NCBI GenBank assembly: GCA_015055615.1
Contig: SVHT01000007.1
Span: 1-64,000 of the forward strand
DNA: 64,000 nt
Source: Clostridiales bacterium
GTDB lineage: Bacteria; Bacillota; Clostridia; Christensenellales; Borkfalkiaceae
Reading direction: 5' to 3'
The notes beneath the pieces are model-generated. The model searched no databases and was not told the DNA's origin. It was given only the letters and a program-made list of their open reading frames with translations. This document shows positions 48,838 through 56,886 of the stretch, piece after piece; position 1 is the stretch's first letter, and each line of letters begins with the position of its first letter. A program made the translations under genes and the position numbers.

Positions 48838-51483
48838 TTAGTTGCGGGGATTTTTAATGTTCGCCTGCGCAGCAGCCAATCTTGCAATGGGCACACGGTA
48901 AGGCGAGCAGGAAACGTAGCTCAAACCGATTTCGTGGCAGAACTCGATGGACGAAGGATCGCCGCCGTGTTCGCCGCAGATGCCAAGGTGCATATTGGGA
49001 CGAACCGCTTTACCGCCGTCAACCGCCATCTTCATGAGCTTACCAACGCCCGTCGTATCCAATCTTGCAAACGGGTCGGATTCGTAAATCTTGTTCGCAT
49101 AGTATGCAGGCAAGAACTTACCAGCGTCGTCACGCGAGAAACCGAACGCCATCTGCGTCAAGTCGTTCGTACCGAAACAGAAGAATTCTGCTTCCTTTGC
49201 GATATCTTCCGCCGTCAAGCAAGCACGGGGAATTTCAATCATCGTACCAACTTCGTAGTTGAGCGCAACGCCGGACGCAGCGATAACTTCGTCAGCCGTC
49301 TTCACAACGATGTCTTTAACGAACTTCAATTCCTTCGTTTCGCCCGTCAAGGGAATCATAATTTCGGGGATAAGCTTCCAATCGGGGTGCTTTTTAACAA
49401 CGCTGATTGCCGCCTTGATAACCGCCTTCGTCTGCATAACGGCGATTTCGGGATAGGTTACGGACAAACGGCAACCACGGTGACCCATCATGGGGTTGAA
49501 TTCGTGCAAGCCAGAGATGATTTCTTTAATCTGCGCAACCGTCTTATTCTGCGCCTTTGCAAGCGCCGCGATATCTTCTTCGCTCGTGGGAACGAATTCG
49601 TGCAGAGGAGGATCGAGGAAACGGATGGTTACGGGGTAACCGCCAAGCGCCTCGAACAAGCCTTCGAAGTCAGCCTGTTGCATAGGTTCAATCTTCGCAA
49701 GAGCCGCTTCTCTTTCTTCAACGGTGTCGGAGCAAATCATTTCACGGAACGCGCCGATTCTGGAAGGATCGAAGAACATGTGCTCCGTACGGCAAAGGCC
49801 GATACCCTGCGCGCCGAAAGCAACTGCTTGTTTTGCATCTTCAGGGCTGTCTGCGTTCGTTCTGATGCCGAGCGCCTTGAACTTGTCAGCGAGCGCCATA
49901 ATTCTGCCGAAGTAACCGGAGTTAGGATCTGCAGGAACGGTCTTAATCATCGTATCGTAGATCTTACCCGTGGAGCCGTCCAAGGAAAGCGCGTCGCCTT
50001 CGCGGAAGGTCTTGCCAGCGAGTTCGAAATATTTTTCTTCTTCGTGCATTTTGATGTCGCCGCAACCGGATACGCAGCACGTACCCATACCGCGAGCAAC
50101 AACGGCTGCGTGCGAGGTCATACCGCCACGTACCGTCAAGATACCTTTTGCATATTTCATACCTTCGATATCTTCGGGGGACGTTTCCAAACGAACGAGG
50201 ATAACGTTTTCGCCCTTCTTGCCTTCGATAACCGCGTCTTCTGCCGTGAACACGATTTTACCAGCCGCCGCGCCGGGGGACGCTGCCAAGCCTTTACCAA
50301 CTACGTTGTTCTTGTCTGCGTCTTTGAGTGCTTTTGCGTCGAACTGAGGGTGCAACAACATGTCGAGGCTCTTCGCGTCGATCTGCATAACTGCTTCCTG
50401 TTCGGTAATCATGCCTTCGTCGATAAGGTCGCAAGCGATTTTGATAGCCGCCGCTGCCGTTCTCTTACCGTTACGGGTTTGAAGCATATAGAGTTTTCTG
50501 TCTTGAATCGTGAATTCCATATCCTGCATATCGCGGTAATGGTTTTCAAGGATATTGCAAACTTTAAGGAACTGTTCGTAAACTTCGGGGAATACTTCCT
50601 TCATCTGCGCGATAGGCATCGGGGTACGAACACCTGCAACAACGTCTTCGCCTTGCGCGTTGGTCAAGAATTCGCCCATAAGGCCCTTTTCGCCCGTAGC
50701 AGGGTCACGCGTGAACGCAACGCCCGTACCGGAGGTTTCGCCCATGTTACCGAACGCCATCATCTGTACGTTAACTGCGGTACCCCAGCTGTAAGGGATA
50801 TCGTGGTCCATACGATAGATGTTCGCACGGGGGTTGTCCCAAGAACGGAATACTGCCTTAACCGCCTCGAAGAGCTGTTCTTTCGGGTCGGTGGGGAAGT
50901 CCTTACCAAGCTGAGCCTTGTATTCTGCCTTGAATTGGTTTGCGAGTTCTTTGAGGTCGTCCGCCGTCAATTCAACGTCCTGCGTAACGCCTTTCTTTTC
51001 TTTCATTTCGTCGATGAGCTTTTCGAAATACTTCTTGCCGACTTCCATAACGACGTCCGAGAACATCTGGATGAAACGGCGATAGCAGTCCCAAGCCCAA
51101 CGGGGGTTACCCGATTTTGCAGCAATCGTTTCAACTACTTCTTCGTTCAAGCCGAGGTTGAGGATGGTGTCCATCATACCGGGCATGGACGCGCGTGCGC
51201 CCGAACGAACGGATACGAGCAAGGGGTTTTCCTTGTCGCCAAATTTCATACCGCAGATGTTTTCCATCTTTTCGATGTATTCCATGATTTCTGCTTGGAT
51301 ACCTTCGTTGATCTTTCTGCCGTCTTCGTAATACTGCGTACAAGCTTCGGTCGAAATCGTGAAACCCTGAGGAACGGGAAGACCGATGTTGGTCATTTCC
51401 GCAAGGTTCGCACCCTTACCGCCGAGGATGTCGCGCATCTTCGCGTTGCCTTCCGTGAAGAGATAGCAATACTTCTTTGCCAT
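48838..51483 (-). CDS. ppdK: Pyruvate, phosphate dikinase
   Basis: The 881-residue enzyme interconverts pyruvate, ATP and phosphate with PEP, AMP and pyrophosphate. It has the N-terminal ATP-grasp part (GGKGANLAEM, then SVRSGARASMPGMMDT), the swivelling phosphohistidine segment GGMTSHAAVVARGMG and the C-terminal PEP barrel ending CGEHGGDP. The length is standard. GGAGG lies about 11 nt before the ATG at 51483; the frame extends to 51609 but without a ribosome site. PPDK supports PPi-linked glycolysis or gluconeogenesis in anaerobes. Confidence 0.97.
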   Translation of the reverse strand: MAKKYCYLFTEGNAKMRDILGGKGANLAEMTNIGLPVPQGFTISTEACTQYYEDGRKINEGIQAEIMEYIEKMENICGMKFGDKENPLLVSVRSGARASMPGMMDTILNLGLNEEVVETIAAKSGNPRWAWDCYRRFIQMFSDVVMEVGKKYFEKLIDEMKEKKGVTQDVELTADDLKELANQFKAEYKAQLGKDFPTDPKEQLFEAVKAVFRSWDNPRANIYRMDHDIPYSWGTAVNVQMMAFGNMGETSGTGVAFTRDPATGEKGLMGEFLTNAQGEDVVAGVRTPMPIAQMKEVFPEVYEQFLKVCNILENHYRDMQDMEFTIQDRKLYMLQTRNGKRTAAAAIKIACDLIDEGMITEQEAVMQIDAKSLDMLLHPQFDAKALKDADKNNVVGKGLAASPGAAAGKIVFTAEDAVIEGKKGENVILVRLETSPEDIEGMKYAKGILTVRGGMTSHAAVVARGMGTCCVSGCGDIKMHEEEKYFELAGKTFREGDALSLDGSTGKIYDTMIKTVPADPNSGYFGRIMALADKFKALGIRTNADSPEDAKQAVAFGAQGIGLCRTEHMFFDPSRIGAFREMICSDTVEEREAALAKIEPMQQADFEGLFEALGGYPVTIRFLDPPLHEFVPTSEEDIAALAKAQNKTVAQIKEIISGLHEFNPMMGHRGCRLSVTYPEIAVMQTKAVIKAAISVVKKHPDWKLIPEIMIPLTGETKELKFVKDIVVKTADEVIAASGVALNYEVGTMIEIPRACLTAEDIAKEAEFFCFGTNDLTQMAFGFSRDDAGKFLPAYYANKIYESDPFARLDTTGVGKLMKMAVDGGKAVRPNMHLGICGEHGGDPSSIEFCHEIGLSYVSCSPYRVPIARLAAAQANIKNPRN

Positions 51484-51614
51484 AATGTTTATTTCCTCCA
51501 AATTGATTTTTTCGTCTTTATAATGGTCTAAAACCGCAAAAAAGCCCTCGCCCGCATCGTTTTCCCGATTTTCGGGCGTAGAAAAAACAGCTATTTTGTT
51601 TTTAGCCATATTCC

Positions 51615-51644
51615 ATTTTAATATAAAATGAAATAAATATCAAG
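51615..51644 (-). promoter_or_regulatory. Promoter of ppdK
   Basis: Minus-strand TTGATA and TAAAAT with an 18-nt spacer, leaving a leader of about 125 nt. Confidence 0.6.
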
Positions 51645-51716
51645 CCTTTGACGCGCGCTTTTGGATATTTTTTTGTTTTTTGTGGTATTTTTTCGCTTTT
51701 CGATGATCTTTTGCCC

Positions 51717-51751
51717 AAAAATACAGCCCTGCGGTTTTTCGCCGCAGGGCT
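51717..51751. repeat. 35-bp direct repeat (terminator), copy 1
   Basis: Identical over 35 bp to 52555-52589. It contains the hairpin AGCCCTGCGG/CCGCAGGGCT and serves as terminator of the SLOG gene on the minus strand. The two copies, 838 bp apart, flank the SLOG/XRE pair. Confidence 0.9.
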
Positions 51752-51760
51752 GTTAACTTT

Positions 51761-52234
51761 TTAAGAAAGTAGCTCTTTGATAAAATTATCTTCCGTCCCT
51801 TTACAAACGTCAATAATAACCTTTTTCTTCCGTTCGGCGTATTCCACCGCTTTTCGCGCCCCTCCGCCACAATATTTTATACCCGAAATTACAAAATCGA
51901 CTTTATCCACAAGCATTTTATTCGTTTCCAAAATGCAAAAACGAGGCGGTACCTTGCGCTCCAATAAATATATGCTATCATCAAAATATTGCGGTTGACT
52001 TTGCTCTTTTTCTTTGGGAATATACGATAAAACTTTCGTCAATTTCACAAAAGGATACTGCTTGCGCAATTCCGACAATAAAGCGGTTGCCAACCAATCA
52101 AAATCCCCTCTTGCGCCTATATAAAATTGAAAAACTTGGTATCGCTCTATCAGCCTTTTAAGTACCTCAAAAAGTATGCGTTCTTCTTGACTGTATTCCC
52201 CCTTTCGATGCCCAAAAAATGCACAAGATTTCAT
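51761..52234 (-). CDS. SLOG-like nucleotide-binding protein
   Basis: The 157-residue protein begins CAFFGHRKGEYS and continues with YIGARGDFDWLA, the pattern of DUF1273/SLOG Rossmann-like proteins that bind nucleotides or related ligands. The C-terminal half has a G-G-G-A-R loop. The gene is divergent from a small XRE regulator, and the intergenic region holds two operators, one placed exactly between its -35 and -10. No membrane segment. The role is unknown; SLOG proteins occur in stress and defence systems. Confidence 0.65.
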   Translation of the reverse strand: MKSCAFFGHRKGEYSQEERILFEVLKRLIERYQVFQFYIGARGDFDWLATALLSELRKQYPFVKLTKVLSYIPKEKEQSQPQYFDDSIYLLERKVPPRFCILETNKMLVDKVDFVISGIKYCGGGARKAVEYAERKKKVIIDVCKGTEDNFIKELLS

Positions 52235-52272
52235 TTTTTACCCCTTTTTTTCGCCAAATTGCCAACAAAAAA

Positions 52273-52301
52273 ATAATATCATACGGAAAACGTATAGTCA
52301 A
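52273..52301 (-). promoter_or_regulatory. Promoter and operator of the SLOG gene
   Basis: TTGACT, 17 nt, TATTAT on the minus strand. The spacer contains the palindrome ATACGGAAAACGTAT (52281-52295), so a bound repressor would block the promoter. Confidence 0.75.
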
Positions 52302-52309
52302 GCAATTTT

Positions 52310-52329
52310 ATACGTATTCTGTATATAAT
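52310..52329 (+). promoter_or_regulatory. Operator and -10 of the XRE gene (leaderless)
   Basis: ATACGTATTCTGTAT (52310-52324) is a near-palindrome of the same ATACG-N5-CGTAT type and touches TATAAT (52324-52329). The ATG begins 6 nt after the -10, so the mRNA would start at or next to the start codon. No good -35 is seen. Confidence 0.6.
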
Positions 52330-52335
52330 TTGAGT

Positions 52336-52545
52336 ATGAAAACTTTGCGATTTGCGGAAAATTTAAAAGCTGAATTGCGACACAATCGAATTTCGCAAGA
52401 AAAAGTGGCAAAACTGTTGGGGGTTACGCAAGCGACCGTCAGCCGTTGGACGTCGGGGGAATATCAACCCGATTTGGAAACTTTGTTTAAGCTTTGCGAA
52501 ATCTTAGATACTTCCCCGAACGTATTACTCGGCTGGGAAGATTAA
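52336..52545 (+). CDS. Small XRE-family repressor
   Basis: The 69-residue protein is essentially one helix-turn-helix domain: RISQEKVAKLLGVTQATVSR is the HTH, and the rest completes a Cro/C1-type five-helix bundle. No ribosome site precedes the ATG, fitting leaderless translation. It probably represses itself and the divergent SLOG gene through the paired ATACG-N5-CGTAT sites. Confidence 0.85.
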   Translation: MKTLRFAENLKAELRHNRISQEKVAKLLGVTQATVSRWTSGEYQPDLETLFKLCEILDTSPNVLLGWED

Positions 52546-52554
52546 AAAACAATA

Positions 52555-52589
52555 AAAAATACAGCCCTGCGGTTTTTCGCCGCAGGGCT
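52555..52589. repeat. 35-bp direct repeat (terminator), copy 2
   Basis: Second copy of 51717-51751, lying between the convergent XRE and zinc-ribbon membrane genes and able to terminate both. Confidence 0.9.
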
Positions 52590-52615
52590 TTTGTCTTTGC
52601 ATTTTTTACGAAACA

Positions 52616-53971
52616 TTATTCGATTTCGGTCTCTTCGTTTTTCTTCAAAACCATACGCGCCGCAATCGCAATTCCCATATTAACAAAGGAGAACGCCATT
52701 GCTAAAATAGACAATACGTATTTGCAATAGAACAAAACGTCTGCACTTACGTACGTCGTTCCAATGATCAACTTCGCCTGATTCCAAATCAATATGCTGA
52801 CAATAAACGCGCCAACCGACAAACCGAACGCCAATATCGAATAAAGAACGGGAGCTTTTCCTTTTCCCTCCGCGCAAGCGCCCACGTTTTTGAATATCGA
52901 CAACAGCAACAATACAATCGCCGCAATAACCAAAAGCTCGCCAATGATCCCAAACACCGAGAGCATATTCATTTCAAATTTCAACTGCGGTTTGTCGCTA
53001 TATAACATACTGAACATGCCCAGCAAGAACGCGCTCACGTTTGCAGGCGCGCCTTCGCCGGAGATATAGGATCTTTCTATTTTTAAAACGGCTTTTAATC
53101 CTGCGTTGCGGAGCATAAAGAACGTCACCGAGCCAACCGCAATACAGCTTGCCAAACAAATACAGCGCACGATGAACGACTTGTTTTTGAAACGTTTCAA
53201 ATCTCTAAGCATTGTGCACACGACTGTCGCGCCAAGTAAAGCGGACGTCACGATAAGCCCCGAAAGCGTTGCGCCGTTCATCGCCAACCTTTCGCCCATA
53301 ATTTCTCCGCCTTCCAAGGGGTACAGCGCCGCCACGCCAACCGCATAGAAAAATACCGTCCACAGCGCCACTTTGATTGGCGAGCGGGTTTGTTTGCCAC
53401 AAAGAGATTTTATCGTACGTATTATCGTCAATACAAATAACGTCGTTACGCCCGCCAGCGTTATCGCCGCGATTACACACGAAAGAATCACCGCGAAATA
53501 AGAAACGCCTTTGATTGCCCCACTAAGATAAAGACCGTTGAAGCTATTTAAGACTTTCAAATCCTTGAACGCTTCCGAAAAATAGTAAAATATCGATTTT
53601 TCACCGCTAAACCCAATAAAGAACATGAACACAAACGCCGTCAGCGCCGCCGCCAAGCCCAAGGAAACGGATACGATTTTCATTACCTTTTTATAGATGC
53701 CGTTATGTACTTTCTTCTCTTTTTTGTCGGCTTTTTTTACTGTTGCTCCCATCCCACATTGAGGACAGAATTTTCCCTCGTGTTCCGTTCCACAGCTTGG
53801 ACACGTCGTTTTTCCGTCTATCCGCGCCCCGCAAGCAATACAATATTTAAACTGTTCTTCGTTGAACTCCCCACAAGTCGGGCAAGCTTTCTTCCCGTCT
53901 AAACGATAGCCGCACTCAGGACAGTACACAGCATTTTCGGGAGAAACCGTTCCGCATTTTTTACACGCCAT
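52616..53971 (-). CDS. Zinc-ribbon multi-pass membrane protein
   Basis: The 451-residue protein starts with three short zinc ribbons (C-x-x-C pairs at about 3-6/17-20, 30-33/44-47 and 57-60/69-72), a basic linker and about eight membrane helices from residue 95 on. The ribbons face the cytoplasm by the positive-inside rule. Function unknown; double zinc-ribbon membrane proteins are common in gut clostridia. AAGGAG precedes the ATG. Its promoter has a G11 spacer tract (see the promoter entry), suggesting on/off switching. Confidence 0.75.
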   Translation of the reverse strand: MACKKCGTVSPENAVYCPECGYRLDGKKACPTCGEFNEEQFKYCIACGARIDGKTTCPSCGTEHEGKFCPQCGMGATVKKADKKEKKVHNGIYKKVMKIVSVSLGLAAALTAFVFMFFIGFSGEKSIFYYFSEAFKDLKVLNSFNGLYLSGAIKGVSYFAVILSCVIAAITLAGVTTLFVLTIIRTIKSLCGKQTRSPIKVALWTVFFYAVGVAALYPLEGGEIMGERLAMNGATLSGLIVTSALLGATVVCTMLRDLKRFKNKSFIVRCICLASCIAVGSVTFFMLRNAGLKAVLKIERSYISGEGAPANVSAFLLGMFSMLYSDKPQLKFEMNMLSVFGIIGELLVIAAIVLLLLSIFKNVGACAEGKGKAPVLYSILAFGLSVGAFIVSILIWNQAKLIIGTTYVSADVLFYCKYVLSILAMAFSFVNMGIAIAARMVLKKNEETEIE

Positions 53972-54043
53972 AATGATACTCCTTGTTGTTATTTTTTAAG
54001 CGTTACCGCCCGTATTTGCGACACACGATAAACGCTCTCTTCC

Positions 54044-54076
54044 ATTATAACATACCCCCCCCCCCGACATTGTCAA
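54044..54076 (-). promoter_or_regulatory. Phase-variable-type promoter with G11 spacer
   Basis: On the minus strand perfect TTGACA (54076-54071) and TATAAT (54049-54044) are 21 nt apart; 11 of the spacer bases are an uninterrupted G tract (C11 at 54055-54065 on the plus strand). Loss of four G would restore 17 nt. Slippage in such tracts switches promoters in Neisseria (porA, opc). Confidence 0.75.
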
Positions 54077-54129
54077 GTGTTTTCGCGCGGTTGAGGGAAA
54101 AACTTCTCTTTTATATGGAAGTTTTTATA

Positions 54130-55698
54130 TTAATATAAATTGAAAAACGCTTTCGTTCCAGAAAGGAGTTTTTCGTCCAGTTTCCAATTTCCGTTTTCGT
54201 AGAGCAGACCGAATTTGCACTCCTTTGCCGCCTCGTACAAGTCCTCGCCGTCATAGCCCACGATTTTGTCCGACATATCGTTTAAAATGCGCTTTGCCTC
54301 GGGTGTAAAACGAGAGGTCGTAATGAAAATCCCGCGACAATGTTGCTTTTTATCCCTTGTCTGCCGACACGCGCACGCGCCGATAAATTGCTGTAACAAC
54401 GTTTCGCCGACTACCCACAGACGCTCGTCCCCCTTTTCAGGGTTCCAATTTTTCGCCTGTATGTAGATGGTTTCTCTAAAACCGAGTTTATCGGTCAGCT
54501 CGATTTCGCCGTCAATACCGCCGTCGTGTTCGCCACCGCTAATCTTCAACCCCTCCAAACGTCTGCCGTTTTTCATCGAATAACGCTCTAACAAATACAC
54601 CGAATAATATTCAAAATAATCGCCACCGAGCGAACGGAGCTTTTTAAGGAAATTTTCGCGCAATTTTTCGTCGGCAGTCAGCGGTCTTTCCACCACTTTT
54701 TTTACCGTCTTTAAGACACGTATAGGGCGCTTTTCTTCCGTTTTGGGCGCGACCGTCTTGTTTTCTTGCCCCTTTTGAACGGGCTTTTGCACAGTCTTTT
54801 CTGCGGGTTTTTCCTGCTCCTTTTCTTGCGGTTTTTGCGGTTTTACGTCGCCGAACAAAAAGCTCATATCCATCACCGCGGTCTGTTCCGCAACTTCTGC
54901 CTTTTTCTTTATAACAGGCGGGTTTTGAATTGTGGGCCGTTCCGTTTTCTCTTCCTTTTTCTCTTCTTTCTTTTCTTCGGTTTTTACCTCTACGGACTCC
55001 ACAATTTTTTCGGGTATTACCGCGATTTCTTCCGCTTTTGCCTTGGGTTTTCTACCGCGCTTTTTCGGCGCGGGTTTTTCCTCCGTTTTCTCTTCCTGTT
55101 TGGGAATCGGTTCGGGTGCAATCTCGGGCGTAATCGGCGCTACGGGCGCAATCGGTTGCAAGGGCGCGGCGGGCAAAGGCTCCGCCTTTTCTTCCTTTTT
55201 CGCGCGCGTTTTTCTCGTCCTTTTAGCGGGCGTTTCTTTTGGCGTTTCTACGGCGTTTTCTTCCGTCTTGACTTCTTCCTTTGCCTCGGCTTTATCGTCC
55301 GTTTTCGGGGCGTTTTTCGCCGTCTTTTTCGCGCTTGTACGCGCAACTTTCTTCGCGGGTTTTTCTTCCGTTTTTTCGGGTTCGGGGAGTACTGCGCGCG
55401 CTTTCAACGCGTACATGCCCCCCTCGTACATAACGTCGCTCTCTTTTTTCATGATATCGAGGACGGAGCCGATACGACCGTTGACGTCGTTGACGTTATC
55501 CCCGCCGAAACGCTCGGTATACAGCCTTGCCGCCTCGTCGATAAGTTCGTTGTGTCTAAGCGGTTTTACCGCCAAAATTTCCCGTATGACGCTCTTTGCC
55601 GCGTCCTTTTTTTCGGCGCGCGTTACCGCCACGGGCAATTCTTGTTTTTTCGTCGTTTCTTCTTTTTTTACTGTTTCTTTTTTTGTTGTTTTCGCCAT
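54130..55698 (-). CDS. Mrr-like restriction endonuclease with N-terminal winged helix
   Basis: This 522-residue protein has an N-terminal winged-helix/HARE-HTH-like domain (about 30-100), a long lysine-, glutamate-, alanine- and proline-rich linker (about 105-330), and a C-terminal Mrr-type nuclease domain with the active-site residues in HDGGIDGEIEL and IYIQAKNWN. Mrr-type enzymes cut modified DNA; with the HTH it may be tuned to specific sites or to chromatin. The start at 55698 has AAGGAA 9 nt upstream; a longer frame from 55722 overlaps recO. The short distance to recO suggests co-transcription. Confidence 0.75.
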   Translation of the reverse strand: MAKTTKKETVKKEETTKKQELPVAVTRAEKKDAAKSVIREILAVKPLRHNELIDEAARLYTERFGGDNVNDVNGRIGSVLDIMKKESDVMYEGGMYALKARAVLPEPEKTEEKPAKKVARTSAKKTAKNAPKTDDKAEAKEEVKTEENAVETPKETPAKRTRKTRAKKEEKAEPLPAAPLQPIAPVAPITPEIAPEPIPKQEEKTEEKPAPKKRGRKPKAKAEEIAVIPEKIVESVEVKTEEKKEEKKEEKTERPTIQNPPVIKKKAEVAEQTAVMDMSFLFGDVKPQKPQEKEQEKPAEKTVQKPVQKGQENKTVAPKTEEKRPIRVLKTVKKVVERPLTADEKLRENFLKKLRSLGGDYFEYYSVYLLERYSMKNGRRLEGLKISGGEHDGGIDGEIELTDKLGFRETIYIQAKNWNPEKGDERLWVVGETLLQQFIGACACRQTRDKKQHCRGIFITTSRFTPEAKRILNDMSDKIVGYDGEDLYEAAKECKFGLLYENGNWKLDEKLLSGTKAFFNLY

Positions 55699-55711
55699 GA
55701 TTATTTTTTCC

Positions 55712-56437
55712 TTATTCTTCATACAGACGGATGAATTCGCTCAAATTGGCGTATTTTTCCTCCGTCTTTTCAGACAAAAACGCCTTTAAAAGGCGCAGAG
55801 CGCGTTTTCTGCCACCTGCAATCGCGTTTTCATCAAAGTCTAACCCGGCGCATTTGCGCAAGGTGTGATAGGTGCATACGCTCGCCCGTTCCCCCCGTTC
55901 GCAGCGGTCGTACGTCGTAAATTTTCCGTCCGAAAAATCGAACCAGAGCTTGTCGCCAAGGTCGCCGTCTTGCTCCTCTAAAAAACCAAGGTCCAAGGGA
56001 TAGCCGCTTTCATGCAATGCAATCAGGATAAAAGAAATCAGCGTTTCCGCGCTGTCTTCCCCTGCAAGCGATAACCCCTTTAAGCACTCGATTAAGCCGA
56101 TAAACAAGCCCTCGTATTCTTCGTTTTCCATTAAGATGGAGAAGCAGACTTCCGTCGCCGCGCAAGCCGCGTAAAAACGGTCGATATCGTAGCGGAGCGA
56201 GAAAAAGCTTTCGTGCAAATATGCCCCCGTTACCGTATATCTGCCCATTTTTTCCGCTAAGATATATTCCGCAAAACAAAAGGGTTGCGCCGAAAAGGCA
56301 AGCTTTGCTTTGGGCTTTTTAACCCCGCGGATTCCCGCGGTGATTTTGCCGAGCGTCGGGGAAAAAAGGGTGAGCAATTTGTCGTTGTCTTTGTAATCTA
56401 TCGATTGCAAAACGATTGCGTCCGTTTTTATCTCCAT
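55712..56437 (-). CDS. recO: DNA repair protein RecO
   Basis: The 241-residue protein has an N-terminal OB-fold (with IVLQSIDYKDNDKLLTLFS) and a helical C-terminal part. It loads RecA onto SSB-coated DNA in the RecFOR pathway. The usual four-cysteine zinc motif of many RecO proteins is not obvious (cysteines at RCERGER and KCAG only). The gene lies after yqzL and era, the standard Bacillota order. Confidence 0.9.
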   Translation of the reverse strand: MEIKTDAIVLQSIDYKDNDKLLTLFSPTLGKITAGIRGVKKPKAKLAFSAQPFCFAEYILAEKMGRYTVTGAYLHESFFSLRYDIDRFYAACAATEVCFSILMENEEYEGLFIGLIECLKGLSLAGEDSAETLISFILIALHESGYPLDLGFLEEQDGDLGDKLWFDFSDGKFTTYDRCERGERASVCTYHTLRKCAGLDFDENAIAGGRKRALRLLKAFLSEKTEEKYANLSEFIRLYEE

Positions 56438-56562
56438 AGCCGTCTTTTCCTTTGCGGAGAGGCTCCGCCACCGATTTTTACTGCTTTTTCTTGCGTGTAG
56501 ATATTTTCGCCCGTATCGGTGTTTAGCCGTTCGTAGACCAAAGCTGTTGCTTGGAGCGCGTC

Positions 56563-56676
56563 TTATCTGCGCCGCATTAGGTCGTAGTAGAGCATATAAT
56601 AACTGATACTGCCCGTCTTTTCAAAGAGTTCCCACGCCATTTTTGCCGCTTCGTTTTCGTCACGTTTGTCCCGCAT
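56563..56676 (-). CDS. yqzL: YqzL-family small protein
   Basis: The 37-residue frame reads M-R-D-K-R at the start and contains MAWELFEKTGSISYYMLYYD, which fits the short W-x-x-F-x-x-T-G-x-(I/V)-x-x-Y-L-x-Y pattern of YqzL. YqzL genes sit between era and recO in Bacillus and relatives, exactly as here. An AGGAAAG site precedes the ATG at 56676. The frame stays open for 43 codons after the TAA, up to the recO start. Confidence 0.75.
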   Translation of the reverse strand: MRDKRDENEAAKMAWELFEKTGSISYYMLYYDLMRRR

Positions 56677-56682
56677 ACTTTC

Positions 56683-56711
56683 CTATTCCCCCATCACAGT
56701 TTGGGGAATAG
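56683..56711 (-). promoter_or_regulatory. Hairpin just upstream of yqzL
   Basis: CTATTCCCC pairs with GGGGAATAG and its downstream arm touches the yqzL ribosome site. The rest of the 200-bp gap to era holds a perfect palindrome GCAAGATAATCTTGC at 56756-56770 and the REP-like repeat, but no further gene. Confidence 0.5.
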
Positions 56712-56843
56712 AAAGAGGTTTTATGCAAACGCTCGGTCGCGTTAAAAAGCGCGTAGCAAGATAATCTTGCAGCTAATCTTACTATCTTTTCGACCGTGTG
56801 TATAGGTGCCCCACGTTTGTTTGGGCGCGTAATCGACCATAGC

Positions 56844-56886
56844 ACGTGACCGAGTGGCAACGAAGAACCGCGACGTTTATACGTCG
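56844..56886. repeat. REP-like intergenic element, copy 2
   Basis: Aligns with 13766-13808 over 43 bp (33 identical, no gaps). It overlaps the last codons and stop of era. Confidence 0.55.

Noticed and set aside
48934..51531. Very long open frame (865 codons) on the plus strand opposite ppdK
   Set aside because: It is the antisense shadow of a strongly conserved, well-identified gene; the translation has no domain or normal composition and no ribosome site.
51640..51870. 76-codon minus-strand frame at the SLOG terminator
   Set aside because: It runs through the terminator repeat and overlaps the end of the SLOG gene, with basic low-complexity translation and no ribosome site.
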